64,000 bases of DNA from assembly GCA_009823505.1 (NCBI GenBank), contig VZQC01004570.1:564486-628485 (forward strand), read 5' to 3'. Below, piece by piece: positions 1-10,693 of the stretch; position 1 is the first letter of the stretch, and every line of letters starts with the position of its first letter. This DNA comes from Rhizomys pruinosus. Taxonomy: Eukaryota > Chordata > Mammalia > Rodentia > Spalacidae. The notes beneath the pieces are model-generated. The model was not told where the DNA came from. It made no database searches and worked only from the letters and a program-made list of their open reading frames with translations. Position numbers and translations under genes: made by a program.

Positions 1-271
1 CAACAATAACCTTAAATATTAATGGTCTGAACTCCCCAATTAAGAGACACAGACTGGGAGAATGGATTAAGACATTGAACCCATCTTATTGTTTTCTACG
101 AGAAACCCATCTCACTTTCAAGGACAGGCACCATCTTAAGGTGAAAGGATGGAGAAAAATATTCCAAGCAAATGGTACCAAAAAACAAGCAGAAGTTGCT
201 ATTCTAATATCAGACAAAATAGACTTCAAACTAAAACTAATCAGAAGAGATGAAGAGGGTCACTATATTCT

Positions 272-420
272 CTTTTTTTGTCTGTTTGAGACAGGGTCTC
301 CCTGTAGCTCCAGCTGTTCTGGAACTCACTATGTAGACCAGGCTGGTCTTGAACTCACAGAGATCCACCTGCCTCTGCTTCCAAAGTGCTGGGATTAAAG
401 GTGTGCACCACCATGTCCAG
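272..420 (-). mobile_element. B1 SINE inside L1 endonuclease sequence
   Basis: Reverse-oriented B1 (gagacagggtctccctg through to gtgcaccaccatgtccag). The target-site duplication cactatattct is exact at 261-271 and 421-431. The same insertion, at the same L1 position and in the same orientation relative to L1, is present in the minus-strand L1 at 10195-10339. Confidence 0.95.
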
Positions 421-753
421 CACTATATTCTTATCAAAGGAAAAATTAAGCATGAAGATTTCACAATCATAGATATATACACATCAAACTCTGGTGCACC
501 AAACTTCATAAGTACAATTCTTCAGGACTTCAAGGCACAGATTAATCCCAGCACACTGATAGCGAAAGACTTCAATACCCTACTGAGCTCATTGGACAGG
601 TCAACTGGACAAAGAATAAACAGAGAGACATCTGGGCTGAACAATATGATACACCACATGGGCCTAACAGACATCTACTGAATATTCCACCCTAACACCA
701 AAGAATATACTTTCTACTCAGCACAGCATGGAATATTATCCAATATTGACCAT

Positions 754-1310
754 TGTAGGCAAATGCAGGCCACAAGTGGCCCCCAGCATTATTTTAATTA
801 GCCACCGTCATGTCTGTATCTGACCCCACCCCATGGGTGAGAGCAGCATGTGATGTATACAGTGCGTGATGTAGGGGGATTGGCAGAAGGTAGATGACAT
901 TGTTCTGCTTATATAAGTGATTTGCTGCATACAAGAAACGGATTCTTCATTACCTTTACCATCTAACAAGATCCCTGCTCCTTTATTTCGTGCATGAGTA
1001 ATTGTCAGTCTATCAGACTTGGTTGTTTGCTAGTGGGTGAGACTGGAGAATGGCATATCAGCCACCAGTCTGAAATTGAAGTTTTGGGATCAACAACCCC
1101 CTGGTTTGTGGAGTTGTTAAGTGACAAAAGGACTTAAGGCAGAGCCAGAAGCTCTCTGGCCTAAATCTGAGGAACAATCAGCCACCCAGATTTGTCTATG
1201 GAATAAGTACTTCCACAGCTAGCTGGTACCTGTGAAAGATGCTAGTTCTCCTGGGAGAAGGTGCTGGCAGCAGGATCGAGTGACCTCTGACTGCAGAAGC
1301 GCCTGACACA
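754..1310 (+). mobile_element. Solo LTR (about 557 bp) inserted in L1 ORF2
   Basis: The L1 sequence is continuous on both sides ('aatattgaccat' then 'atactgggacac'), so the intervening 557 bp are an insertion. It begins TG and ends CA and is flanked by the 4-bp duplication ccat (750-753 and 1311-1314), as expected for an LTR integrated by a retroviral-type integrase. A TATA-like 'tatataag' lies near 910, supporting plus orientation. No clear AATAAA follows; 'ctttattt' near 982 reads as a poly(A) signal on the other strand, so orientation is not certain. No internal retroviral sequence is attached, which fits recombination between two LTRs. Family not identified; a 4-bp duplication is most often seen with class I elements. 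Confidence 0.8.
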
Positions 1311-1624
1311 CCATATACTGGGACACAGAACAAACCTCAACAAATAGGAAAAAATTGAAATAATTCCATGCATTCTATCAGACCACAGTGCAGTAAAGCT
1401 TGATATCAATGCCAGAAAGACACCTACTATTTACAAGAACTCATGGAGACTAAACTACACATCCCTGAATAATGAATGGGTCAAAGGAGAGCTAAGGAAA
1501 GAAATAAAAGTATTCCTGGCACTAAACGAAAAAGATGATACAACACAACAAAACCTACGGGACACTTTGAAAGCAGTCCTAAGAGGGAAATTTATAGCTC
1601 TAAATGCCTACATTAAGAAAATAG

Positions 1625-1863
1625 AGGGGCTGGAGAGATAGCCTAGCGGTTAAGAGCACCGACGCTCTTGCAGAGGACCCGGGTTCGACCCCCAGCACCC
1701 ACATGGCGGCTAAGAACCGTCTGTAACTCCAATTCCAGGAGAACTCCAGTTCCAGGGGAATCCGAGACCCTCTTCTGACCTCCGCGGCATTGCACGACAC
1801 GGGTGCACAGACCTGCATGCAGACAGTACATTCATACACATACAAAAATAAAAAAAAAAAAAA
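1625..1863 (+). mobile_element. B2 SINE inside L1 ORF2
   Basis: Complete B2: tRNA-like head 'gggctggagagatagcc', B box 'gggttcgaccccc', body and A-rich tail. Target-site duplication aagaaaatag at 1615-1624 and 1864-1873. This insertion is private to this L1 copy. Confidence 0.93.
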
Positions 1864-3805
1864 AAGAAAATAGAAATAGCACAAATAGACGACCTAACAC
1901 TGCAACTAGAAACACTTGGGAGAGAACAATAAATGAATCCTAAATCCAACAGACAGGAAGAATGATAAAAATCAGAGTGGAAATCAATGAAATAGAAACA
2001 AAGAAAACAATACAAAGAATCAATGAATCCAAGAGCTGGTTCTTTGAAAGGATAAACAAGATAGATAGACCTATAGGCCAGTTGACCAAAAGAAAGAAAG
2101 AACAACTCCACATTGATAAAATTAAGAGATGAAACAGGAAACATCACAGCAGATAACGAAAAGACCCAGACAATCATATGACAATACTTTAAAAACCTAT
2201 ACTCTACTAAAATTTAAAAACCTAAGAGAAATGGATGAATATCTAAAATCATGGAAATCACCAAAGCTTAACCAAGAAGAAATTGACAGCTTAAACAGGT
2301 CCATAATATATGAGGAAACTGAAACTGTAATTAAAAAAAAAAAACCTCCTGACTAAAAAAAGCCCAGGCCCAGATGGATTCATGGTAGAATTCTATAAGG
2401 CATTTAAAGAGGATCTACAGCCATTATTACTCACATTATTCAAAAGGATAGAAACAGAGGGATATCTTCCAAATTCCTTCTATGAATCCAGCATAACTCT
2501 AATACCAAAAATAGGCAAAGATACAACCAAAGAAGAAAACTATAGACCCATTCCATTAATGAACATAGATGAAAAAATTCTCAACGAAATATTTGCAAAG
2601 TGCATACAGGCACACATCAAAAAGATCATCCATTATGACCAAGTTCGATTCATACCAGAGATGCAGGGATGGTTCAACATACATAAATCAATGTCATAAA
2701 GCACAGGAATGGACTGAGCCTTCAAATCCACATGGTCATCTCAACTGATGTGGAAAAGGCCTTCAACAAAATTCAACAAAATTCAACATGCATTCATGCT
2801 TAAAGTCCTAGAGGGAATTGGACTGAAGGCAACATCCCTAAACATTTTTAAAACCATATACAACAAACCCACAGCCAACATCATTCTAAATGGGGAAAAA
2901 ATAGAAGCATTACTCTTAAAGTCAGGAATCAGGCAAGGCTGCCCCCTATCTCCACTCTTTTTCAATATAGTGCTTGAAATGCTTGATAGAGCAATAAGAC
3001 AAGAAAAGGAAATTAAAGGAGTACTAATTGGAAAAGAGGAGATCAAACTATCCCTATTTTCAGATGACATGATTAGCATCCTTAGGGATGTTCAAACCTC
3101 CAACTAAAACTCCTAGAAATGATTAACATTTTCAGTAAAGTGACAGGATACAAAATTAACCTAGAAAAATTAGAAGCCTTTCTTTATACCAATGATAAGC
3201 AATTGGAGAAGGAATACAAGGAGACCTTCCCATGCACAATAACCTCAAAAAATAAAATATCTAGGAATAAACCTGACCAAAGACACTAAGAATCTCTACA
3301 ACAAAAATTTTAAATCCCTGAAGGAGAATGAAGAAGACACCAGAAGATGGACGGACCTACCATGCTCATGGACTGGAAGAATTTATATAACAAAAATGAC
3401 CATCCTGTCCAAAGTAATATAAAGATTCAGTGCAATCTCAATTGAAATCCCCATGAGCTTCTTCACAGACCTAGAAAAAAAAATCCTGCAATTCATATGG
3501 ATAAACAAAAGACCAAAGCAACCCTGAGCAAAAAGGGCAATGCAGGGGTATTACTATACCAGACTTCAAACTATATTAGAGGGCCATAATCATAAAAATA
3601 CTGTGGTATTGGCAGAAAAACAGACCCACAGATCAATGGAACAAAATAGAAGGTCCAAACTTAAGCAAATGAAGTTTTGGCCACCTCATATTTGACAAAG
3701 GGGCCAAGAAGACTCAATGGAAGAAAGACAGCATCTGTTAAAATGTGAATCCTTAAACATGTTTTGGAATTAACCTATAGTTTTTTGAGATGTCATAATT
3801 TGGGT

Positions 3806-4085
3806 ATATGTGTGACATATATATAATATAATATAATATAATATATATANNNNNNNNNNNNNNNNNNNNNNNNNNNNNNNNNNNNNNNNNNNNNNNNNNN
3901 NNNNNNNNNNNNNNNNNNNNNNNNNNNNNNNNNNNNNNNNNNNNNNNNNNNNNNNNNNNNNNNNNNNNNNNNNNNNNNNNNNNNNNNNNNNNNNNNNNNN
4001 NNNNNNNNNNNNNNNNNNNNNNNNNNNNNNNNNNNNNNNNNNNNNNNNNNNNNNNNNNNNNNNNNNNNNNNNNNTATATATATAT
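3806..4085. repeat. (AT)n repeat containing an assembly gap
   Basis: AT-dinucleotide runs on both sides of an N block (3850-4074). The gap lies within the L1 3' UTR, which resumes after it, so the missing bases are probably more of the same simple repeat. Confidence 0.9.
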
Positions 4086-4331
4086 ATGAGATACGAATTG
4101 GAAGTATCGACAACAAAAATACTGGGTCAAAGAACTGACTGAAACAGTAAACTTCTGCCCAAAACAGTAAACTTCTGCATCAAAAAATTTAAAAGAGACT
4201 GAGAAAACGATGCAAGACATTTATGGCAGAATGCATGAGCTCTGGCATGGTTAGGAGCAAGGAAGGAGGAATGGGTCTAAATTTGATTGAGAAATGTATG
4301 AAATGCACAAAACTTCAATTAAAAAATGAAA

Positions 4332-4485
4332 GGCCGGGCATGGTAGCACACGCCTTTAATACTAGCACTTGGGAGGCAGAGGCAAGCAGATCTTTGTGAG
4401 TTCAAGGCCAGCCTGGTCTACAGAGTGAATTTCAGGACAGCTGGGGCTACAGGGAGACCCTGTCTCGAAAAGACCAAAAAAAAAA
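4332..4485 (+). mobile_element. B1 SINE at the A-rich end of the L1
   Basis: Full-length B1 from 'ggccgggcatggtagc' to 'ctgtctcgaaaagacc' plus an A tail, abutting the L1 3' end. Confidence 0.93.
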
Positions 4486-4633
4486 GTTGCATTGCAAGAC
4501 CATCATGAGGGTCTTGCCCCAGACCCTTATAACAGGTGAGTCTGTGACACCTTAAAGATACTCTGGTCCTTTCAAATTTGTTCAGAAATGACCTGAGAGA
4601 TTACTGACTTGGAAGAGGGAAGAAGCAGGCCTT

Positions 4634-4774
4634 GGCCAGTGATGTAGCTCAGCAGGTGAAGATACTGCAAAATCCTGATTACCTGAAGTTGATCCCCAAG
4701 TTCCACATGGTGGAAGGAGGGAACTAACTCTCAAAAGTTGTGTTCTGACCTCCAAACTTGTTCTGTGGTGTGTG

Positions 4775-4814
<40 letters not shown>

Positions 4815-4935
4815 GACATACACACAAAGACACACACACAAAGACACACACACAAAGACACACACAGAGACACACACACACACACACACACACACAAAAC
4901 AGATAAATGTAATAAAAATTTATTTAAAGAAGCAG
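4634..4935 (+). mobile_element. B3-type SINE with expanded CA tail
   Basis: Diverged tRNA-like head ('gatgtagctcagcaggtgaag'), then 'ttgtgttctgacctcc', then a long CA-rich tract in place of the usual short tail. Confidence 0.7.
4776..4897. repeat. (CA)n microsatellite with CACAAAGA interruptions
   Basis: About 120 bp: pure CA runs at each end with four AAGACA-type interruptions between. All reading frames open across it are repeat artefacts. Confidence 0.95.
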
Positions 4936-4940
4936 GCCTA

Positions 4941-5875
4941 GGGAAATTATGTGACTTCTGTAAAATCACAGCCTTGTGACTTAGTAGCTAGCTGGTAACT
5001 CTTTCCAGTTCATCAGGATGACAAGATTTATGCCCTCTACATTAAAGCATATACCTGAAACATGAGGTTCACAAGATTTGGGCCAATTAACCAGAGGGGG
5101 AGTTTCAAAATCATATGGTCCCTTGTCTATCCAGAGATTACTTATTACATCTGTCCATTCAGTGCTCTTACCTTTCCCTTTGTTTTTATGCTCCACAGAG
5201 GCTCAAGGAAACTAGATTCTTAGATCTTCATTTTACTGGTCTCTGAATCTTTCAGCCCAACCTGGAGGCTCAGGACGCTATCCATCTTCAGGTTTACAGG
5301 TCTCATTTCAAGAGGTTTTCCTGGCCTTGTGTAGAATCTTTCAGTGTAACATTCTAGAATTATTATTTAATAGGTTGCCTTGGCAACTTCACAATGAAGG
5401 ATAAGACAGTGTCTGCAAATGAAATGGGGCAACACAATCCAGATGAGAGTACTTCTTCCTTCCTAAAAAGTTCTTCAAGCTGTCTTTTGATCAACATTAC
5501 CTCCTTTACAAACATTTTTGCATTCATGAACATAGAAAATAAAGAACAGTTTAGATTTCTTAGAAGAATGTGAAAATTATTAGTTAAAACAAGCCATAGG
5601 AAAGATAGATAGCTTTCTATTTAAACCCTTTCTACTGCTTCAGATGGCTAAGAGTTTATGGTAAAGCCTTTGAGAAATTTTCTAAAGCCTTTTCTTTTAG
5701 AGAACTTATTCTTGATTTTATTAATATATTTATTCAACAAATATTTGTTGAGCATCTATTGTATACTGAGTACTATCTGAACCCAAGGTAGAACAACTAT
5801 AAAATTAACAAGGTCTCTTACACTTCTGAAGATTGTTGGTCCATGAGAGAGTAAATATTAAATAACTAAAACTAT
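4941..5875. other. Unique stretch, no gene recognised
   Basis: Moderately AT-rich single-copy-looking DNA. No exon-like ORF, CpG cluster or known repeat is visible. 'cctggaggctcaggacg' and similar phrases do not assemble into a known family. Confidence 0.6.
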
Positions 5876-5980
5876 GGGGGCTAGAAAGATGGCTCAGTGA
5901 TTAAGACCACTCCCTATTCTTGAAGAAGACCCAGGTTCGATTCTCAGTACCCACATGTATATATATATATATATATATAT
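5876..5980 (+). mobile_element. B2 SINE 5' half, broken at an (AT)n run
   Basis: tRNA-like head and B box ('ggttcgattctcagt') are present, then the element stops at 'cccacatgt' and passes into (AT)n (5957-5980) and a single N at 5981. The B2 body and tail are missing. Confidence 0.8.
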
Positions 5981-6079
5981 NCGCACCTGTCGTCCCAAAT
6001 CACCTTTTTATGTAGTGAAGGGCATTGCTCAGAGCTCAAGCCCACCAGCAGGAGGCCAAACATCCCTTTAACAAAAACC

Positions 6080-6230
6080 TCTGGCTCACACCTTTAATCC
6101 CAGCACTCGGGAGGCAGAGGCAGATGAATTTCTGTGAGTTCAAGGCCAGCCTGGTCTACAGAGTGAGTTCCAAGACAGCCGAGGCTACATGGAGACCCTT
6201 TCCCAAAAAGACCAAAAAAAAAAAAAAAAA
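6080..6230 (+). mobile_element. B1 SINE
   Basis: Starts 'ctggctcacacctttaatcc', ends 'ccaaaaagacc' plus A18 and an A/C-rich tail reaching about 6290. Confidence 0.9.
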
Positions 6231-6542
6231 CAAAAAACAAAACAATAAAACAACAACAACAACAAAAAATGATGACACTGCAACCAAAAAAGTATGCATA
6301 CCACAAGAATAAAGCAAGAATTAAGGAAAAATTTGAGGAAGACATCTTCAAACAGATCTGAAGGATGAATAGGGTTCAATTAAGTGAAGGTACTGATAAA
6401 CAGATAGAGGTGAACACACACAAGTTAAGGCCTCTAACCTGGAACAGGTAACTGGAATCTGAATTGAGGCCTTCAGAAGGAGAATATAGGTTTAATGAGG
6501 TGTAAATTTTCTAAAGCTTAAGTTAATGTTTTCTTCCAACAT

Positions 6543-6603
6543 GAGGGATTGAACCTAGGGCGTCATGCAAGCTAGGCAAGCACTCTACCACATATCTTCA
6601 GCT
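6543..6603 (-). mobile_element. ID-type SINE fragment
   Basis: Reverse ID pattern: 'attgaacctagggc...catgcaagctaggcaagcactctacca'. Confidence 0.7.
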
Positions 6604-6735
6604 CTTATTGTTTTGAGACAGGGTCTTCCTAAGGTGCCCACACTGACTCTCAATTCACTCTATAGCACATGGAGGCCTTGAAATTGCAACCCTCTTGAAT
6701 GGCTGGGATTATAGGCCTATGCCACTCCATCTGGC
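6604..6735 (-). mobile_element. Old B1-like SINE
   Basis: 'ttgttttgagacagggtctt' to 'tgccactccatctggctg', strongly diverged. Confidence 0.7.
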
Positions 6736-6814
6736 TGAAATTCTTATTTTCACCAGGATTCAAAGGGTATACAATCTGCAAGTCTCTTACAAATCATCTA
6801 CATGAAAGTCTTTT

Positions 6815-7030
6815 TTTAATTTATTTTTTTATGTGTATGAATGTACTGTCTGCATGTAGGTTTGTGCACCCGTGTTGTGCAATGCTGCGGAGGTCAGAAG
6901 AGGGTGTCGGATTCCCCTGGAACTGGAGTTAAAGACGGTTCTCAGCCTCCATGTGGGTGCTGGGGATAGAACCCTGGTCCTCTGCAAGAGCAGTTGGCAC
7001 TCTTAACTGCTAGACCATCTCTCCAGCCCC
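6815..7030 (-). mobile_element. B2 SINE with exact target-site duplication
   Basis: Reverse B2 ending 'gaccatctctccagcccc'. The duplication catgaaagtctttt is exact at 6801-6814 and 7031-7044, a recent insertion by this window's standard. Confidence 0.95.
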
Positions 7031-7284
7031 CATGAAAGTCTTTTAAAAAGATACTTCCACACTTTAATGTGCTTACAAAAATCACATGTTCCTAGGCCCA
7101 TTTCTGAGAGGTATTGATTTAATAGATCTGAGATGGAATGTAGGACTTTTTATTTCTACTAAGTTCCAAGGTAATGGGGAAATATAATTTCAGTGGCAGT
7201 GCTACATAACACAATACATAGATTTGTTTTATTTAATAGCTATAACTTTTTCAATTTACCCTCCCATGACTTTTCTCCCTCTTC

Positions 7285-7364
7285 TAGTGCTGGGATTCCA
7301 ACCCAGAGTCTTGTGCCTTATGCATGCTAGACAAGCATTGCACCACCTAAATCACCAACACTCT
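7285..7364 (-). mobile_element. ID-type SINE
   Basis: Reverse ID sequence 'gtgctgggattccaaccc...catgctagacaagcattgcaccacc'. Confidence 0.65.
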
Positions 7365-7372
7365 TTTATGAC

Positions 7373-7376
<4 letters not shown>

Positions 7377-7410
<34 letters not shown>

Positions 7411-7422
7411 TGTGTGTATGTG
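7377..7422. repeat. (TG)n microsatellite
   Basis: About 23 TG units with two interruptions, directly at the 3' end of the minus-strand L1. Confidence 0.95.
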
Positions 7423-8196
7423 ACTTTTTTATTGAAGTTTTGTGCAGTTCATACATTTCCCAATCAAATCTAGACCCATTCCCCCTTCTTTGACACCCAC
7501 CCCACCAGAGCTCATGCACCTGCCATACATGTCTTGCATCTTTTTCTCAGTCTTCTTTAATTTTTCTATGCAGAAGTTTACTGTTTTGGGCAGAAGTTTA
7601 CTGTTTCAGTCAGTTCTTTGACCCAGTCTTTTTTTTTGTTGTTGTTTCTTCCAATTTGTATCACTCTAAAATACCTATTTATACACCCCACACATATACC
7701 AAAATTATGACGTCTGAAAATAAACTATAGATTAATTCCAAAACAGGTTTAGGGATTCACATTTTAACAGTAGAGTTGTTAAAGAAAAAAATATTACTTT
7801 ACATTTCTACATTACATAGCAAGTTGATGAGTAATATCAGGAAATATATTTACTAAAAAGAAAGAAAAAAAGAATTATTCAGTTTGCCTTACAAATAGAG
7901 ATTTGGTGCTAGGAACCACAAATGAGGGACACCACATGTCGTTCATTTTTCTGGGACTTTGTTACTCCACTTAGCATAATGGCTTCTAGTTCCATCTATT
8001 TATGCAAAGATTCCATCCTGTAGATGTACCACACTTGGGTTGCTTCCAGCTCTTTGCTATTGTGAAGAGAGCTGCAATCAACATGGACATGCATGTATCT
8101 ATGCAAAAGGATGAGTCTTGTGGGTATATACCCAGGAGTGGTATGACTGGGTTAGGTGGTAGGCTCACTTTGAGTCTTTTAAGAATTCTCCACACT

Positions 8197-8425
8197 CCTG
8201 GGCTGGAAAGATGGCCTAGTGGTTAAGAGCACCAACTGCTCTTCCAGAGGACCAGGGTTCGATCCCCACACCCACAAAGTGGCTGAGAACTGTCTTTAAC
8301 TCTAGTTCCAGGGGAATCCGACATCCCTCTTCTGACCTCCATGGTATTGCATGACACGGGTGCACAAACCTACATGCAGACAGTACATTCAAACACATAA
8401 AAAAATAAATAAAAATTGAAAAAAA
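8197..8425 (+). mobile_element. B2 SINE inside L1 3' region
   Basis: Complete B2. Target-site duplication aagaattctccacact (8181-8196) against aagaattctccgcact (8426-8441), one mismatch. Confidence 0.93.
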
Positions 8426-8938
8426 AAGAATTCTCCGCACTTCTTTCCATAGGGGTTGCATGAGTTTGCATTCCCACCGGCAGTAGATGAATGTTCCCCT
8501 TTCCCCACAACCTCTCCAGCATTAGGTATCCTTTGTTTTCTTGATCATAGCCAGTTTTACTGGAGAAAGATGAAATCTTAAAGTGGTTTTAATTTGCATT
8601 TCCTTAATTATTAGCAAAGCTGAACACTTTTTAAGATGTTTCTCAGCCATTTTCACTTCTTCATTTTTGAAGTCTCTGGTAAGCTCTTTGCTCCATCTTC
8701 TGAGTGGGTCATTTGTTTCCTTGTTCCTTTGTTTATGAGTAGTTTATATATACTAGATGTTAATGCTCTGTCAGATGTATCACTGCTGAAGGTTTCCTCC
8801 CACTGTGGGTTTTCTCTTCACTTCTTTGATTGTTTCATTCACTATAGAGAAGTTTTTGAGTTTAATAAGGTCCCACTTGTCAATTGTTGACCTTATTTCC
8901 TGCCCAGCTGCTGTCTGACTTACAAAGCGTTTTCCTAA

Positions 8939-9055
8939 ACATTTTTGGCAGAATGCATGAGCTCTCGTGGGGTGGGGGGGGGAAAGGGGGGCACGGATCT
9001 AGATTTGATTTGTAATTTTTATGAAATGCACAGAACTTCAACAAAAAATTGGCTT
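8939..9055 (+). mobile_element. Short L1 3' UTR fragment inserted in the minus-strand L1
   Basis: 'ggcagaatgcatgagctct' through 'atgaaatgcacagaacttc' matches the 3' end of the plus L1 (about 4224-4320). It carries a G-rich stretch (8970-8992). The host L1 resumes at 9645. Flanks aaagcgttttccta (8924-8937) and aaagtattttccta (9645-9658) look like a target-site duplication with two changes. Confidence 0.75.
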
Positions 9056-9058
9056 TGA

Positions 9059-9201
9059 GCTGGGCGTGGTGGCACACACCTTTAATCCTAGCACTTGGGA
9101 GGCAGAGGCAGGCAGATCTTTGTGAGTTCAAGGCCAGCCTGGTCTACAGAGCGAGTTCCAGGACAGCTGGGGCTACAGGGAGACCTCGTCTCAAAAAGAC
9201 C
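9059..9201 (+). mobile_element. B1 SINE, 5' part of a composite insertion
   Basis: Complete B1 but without a target-site duplication directly after its tail. The matching duplication lies beyond the next repeat (see 9202-9619). Confidence 0.88.
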
Positions 9202-9619
9202 TGTGCTGGATAGCTTTGGTGTCAACTTGACACACCTGGGTTGAGGGAGGCTCAACTGGGGAGTTGGCTCCATTGGATTGGCCTGTGGCCACATCTGTGG
9301 AGTATTGTCTTGAAGGTTGAGCAGTGTGGGAGGGCCCAGTCCACAATGAGTAGTGCCACCCTGGGCAGGTGGTTGTGTTTGGTATAAGAAGGCAGGCTGG
9401 GCATGAGCCAGAGGAGCGAGCAAGCCAGTGAACAGCATTCCTCCATGGCCTGTGCTTCAGCTCCTGCCTCCAGGTTTCTGCCCTGAGTTCCTGCCTTGGG
9501 CTCCTTAAGTGATGAACTGTGACCCAGGAGATGTAAGCTGAATAAACCCTTTCCTCCCCAAGTTGGTGTTGGTCAGAGTGTTTTGTCACCACAATGGAAG
9601 ACAAACTAGAACAAGACAA
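9202..9619 (+). repeat. Rodent medium-reiterated repeat joined to the B1
   Basis: About 415 bp: 'gtgctggatagctttggtgtcaacttgacac...' to '...aataaaccctttcctcccc...gtttgtcaccacaatgg...aaaaaaaa'. I recognise the type (a rodent interspersed repeat with an internal AATAAA and a '...tggtgttt/gtcac...' end) but not its official name. The sequence aaaaaattggctttga before the B1 (9043-9058) recurs as aaaaaattgtctttga after this repeat (9620-9635), so B1 plus repeat seem to have moved as one unit. Confidence 0.7.
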
Positions 9620-9929
9620 AAAAAATTGTCTTTGAAAAAATAATAAAGTATTTTCCTATGCCAGTGTCTTGTAGATTACTGCCAAGATTTTTCTTCTATC
9701 ATTTTGAGAGTTTGGGGTAACACACCGAGGACTTTGATCTATTTGGAGTAAATTTTTGTACAGCCTGAGAGGTAGGAGCTTAATTTTATTCTTCTACAAG
9801 TGGTGATCCAATTTTGCTAACACCATTCGCTGAAGATGCTGTCTTTCCTCCATTGAGGATTCTTGGCCACTTTGTCAAATATGAAGTGGCTGAAATTGCA
9901 TGTGCTCAAGTTTGGATCTTCAGGTTTAG

Positions 9930-10615
9930 GTAGAATATTCTGTAGATGTCTATTAGGTGGTGTATCATATTGTTCAGCTCAGATGTCTCTCTGTTTATTC
10001 TTTGTCCAGCTGACCTGTCCAGTGGGCTCAGTGGGGTATTGAAGTCTCTCACTATTAGCATGCTGGGATTAATCTGTGCCTTGAAGTCCTGAAGAATTGC
10101 ACGTATGAAGTTTGGTGCACCAGAGTTGGGTGTGTATATATCTATGATTGTGAAATCTTCATGGTTAAATTTTTCCTTTGATAAGAATATAGTGCTGGAC
10201 ATGGTGGTGCATGCCTTTAATCCCAGCACTTGGGAGGCAGAGGCAGGTGGATCCCTGTGAGTTCAAGGCCAACCTGGTCTACATAGTGAGTTCCAGAACA
10301 GCTGGAGCTACAGGGAGACCCTGTCTCAGACAAAAAAAGAGTATATAGTGACCCTCTTCATCTCTTCTGATTAGTTTTAGTTTGAAGTCTATTTTGTCTG
10401 ATATTAGAATAGCAACTTCTGCTTGTTTTTTGGTACCATTTGCTTGGAATATTTTTCTCCATCCTTTCACCTTAAGATGGTGCCTGTCCTTGAAACTGAG
10501 ATGGGTTTCTTATAGAAAACAAAAAGATGGATTCAATGTCTTAATCCATTCTCCCAGTCTGTGTCTCTTAATTGGGGAGTTCAAACCATTAATATTTAAG
10601 GTTATTATTGAAAGA
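9930..10615 (-). pseudogene. L1 ORF2 endonuclease remnant
   Basis: Reverse complement of the plus-copy endonuclease, base for base similar from the ORF2 start region ('accttaaatattaatgg', near 10600) down to 'gacatctac' near 9937. The B1 at 10195-10339 splits it. It lacks everything between the endonuclease and the C-terminal end of ORF2, so it could not encode a reverse transcriptase. Confidence 0.88.
10195..10339 (+). mobile_element. B1 SINE at the same L1 site as the B1 at 272-420
   Basis: Flanks agaatatagtg (10184-10194) and agtatatagtg (10340-10350) are the reverse-complement counterparts of the duplication around the B1 at 272-420. Orientation relative to L1 is also the same. Confidence 0.93.
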
Positions 10616-10693
10616 TGTATATTGCTTCCCTTCAGTTTATTTGATGCTTGCGTTTTTTTTATCTAGGTTTGTGTTTCCACAGTAATACCTTCA

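Larger units (their letters stand above)
3..3700 (+). pseudogene. L1 ORF2 remnant (endonuclease plus reverse transcriptase)
   Basis: Non-functional ORF2 in several frames. The endonuclease part reads from base 3 to 271 and resumes at about 431-679. The conserved GDFNT motif is altered to KDFNT near 568, and SDHSA is preserved near 1377-1391 after the solo LTR. The reverse-transcriptase core is legible in the open stretch 2748-3107: [10 protein letters not shown] lies at 2925-2954, and the catalytic FADD motif is altered to FSDD at 3057-3068. Stops and frameshifts occur throughout (for example after 2356, 2699 and 3107), and three mobile elements break the reading frame. In an intact element ORF2p is the endonuclease/reverse transcriptase that nicks target DNA and copies L1 RNA. 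This copy cannot make it. Confidence 0.9.
1..4327 (+). mobile_element. L1 LINE, plus strand, cut at its 5' side by the window edge
   Basis: Reads in order as L1 ORF2 endonuclease, reverse transcriptase and 3' UTR. It begins inside the endonuclease domain at base 3 and ends at an A-rich tail near 4320. It is interrupted by a B1 (272-420), a solo LTR (754-1310), a B2 (1625-1863) and an assembly gap (3850-4074). Near 3736 the sequence jumps from the end-of-ORF2 region straight to the 3' UTR; the minus-strand sister L1 (7424-12545) still has the intervening sequence, so this copy has an internal deletion there. The 3' UTR contains a directly repeated 'cagtaaacttctgc' near 4147-4178, seen also in the sister copy. 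Rodent L1 is sure; the subfamily is not. Confidence 0.93.

Noticed and set aside
1625..1700. tRNA-like sequences with A and B boxes at B2/ID/B4 heads throughout the window
   Set aside because: These are SINE promoters. They lack paired acceptor stems, unlike the sequence at 42574-42646.
2748..3107. Reverse-transcriptase ORF as a possible active gene
   Set aside because: It is an L1 fragment with an altered catalytic motif and stops on both sides.
3753..4220. Open frames spanning the first gap
   Set aside because: Made of N and (AT)n inside an L1 3' UTR.
4582..4969. Cys/Val-rich and His/Thr-rich ORFs
   Set aside because: Both are translations of the CA microsatellite.
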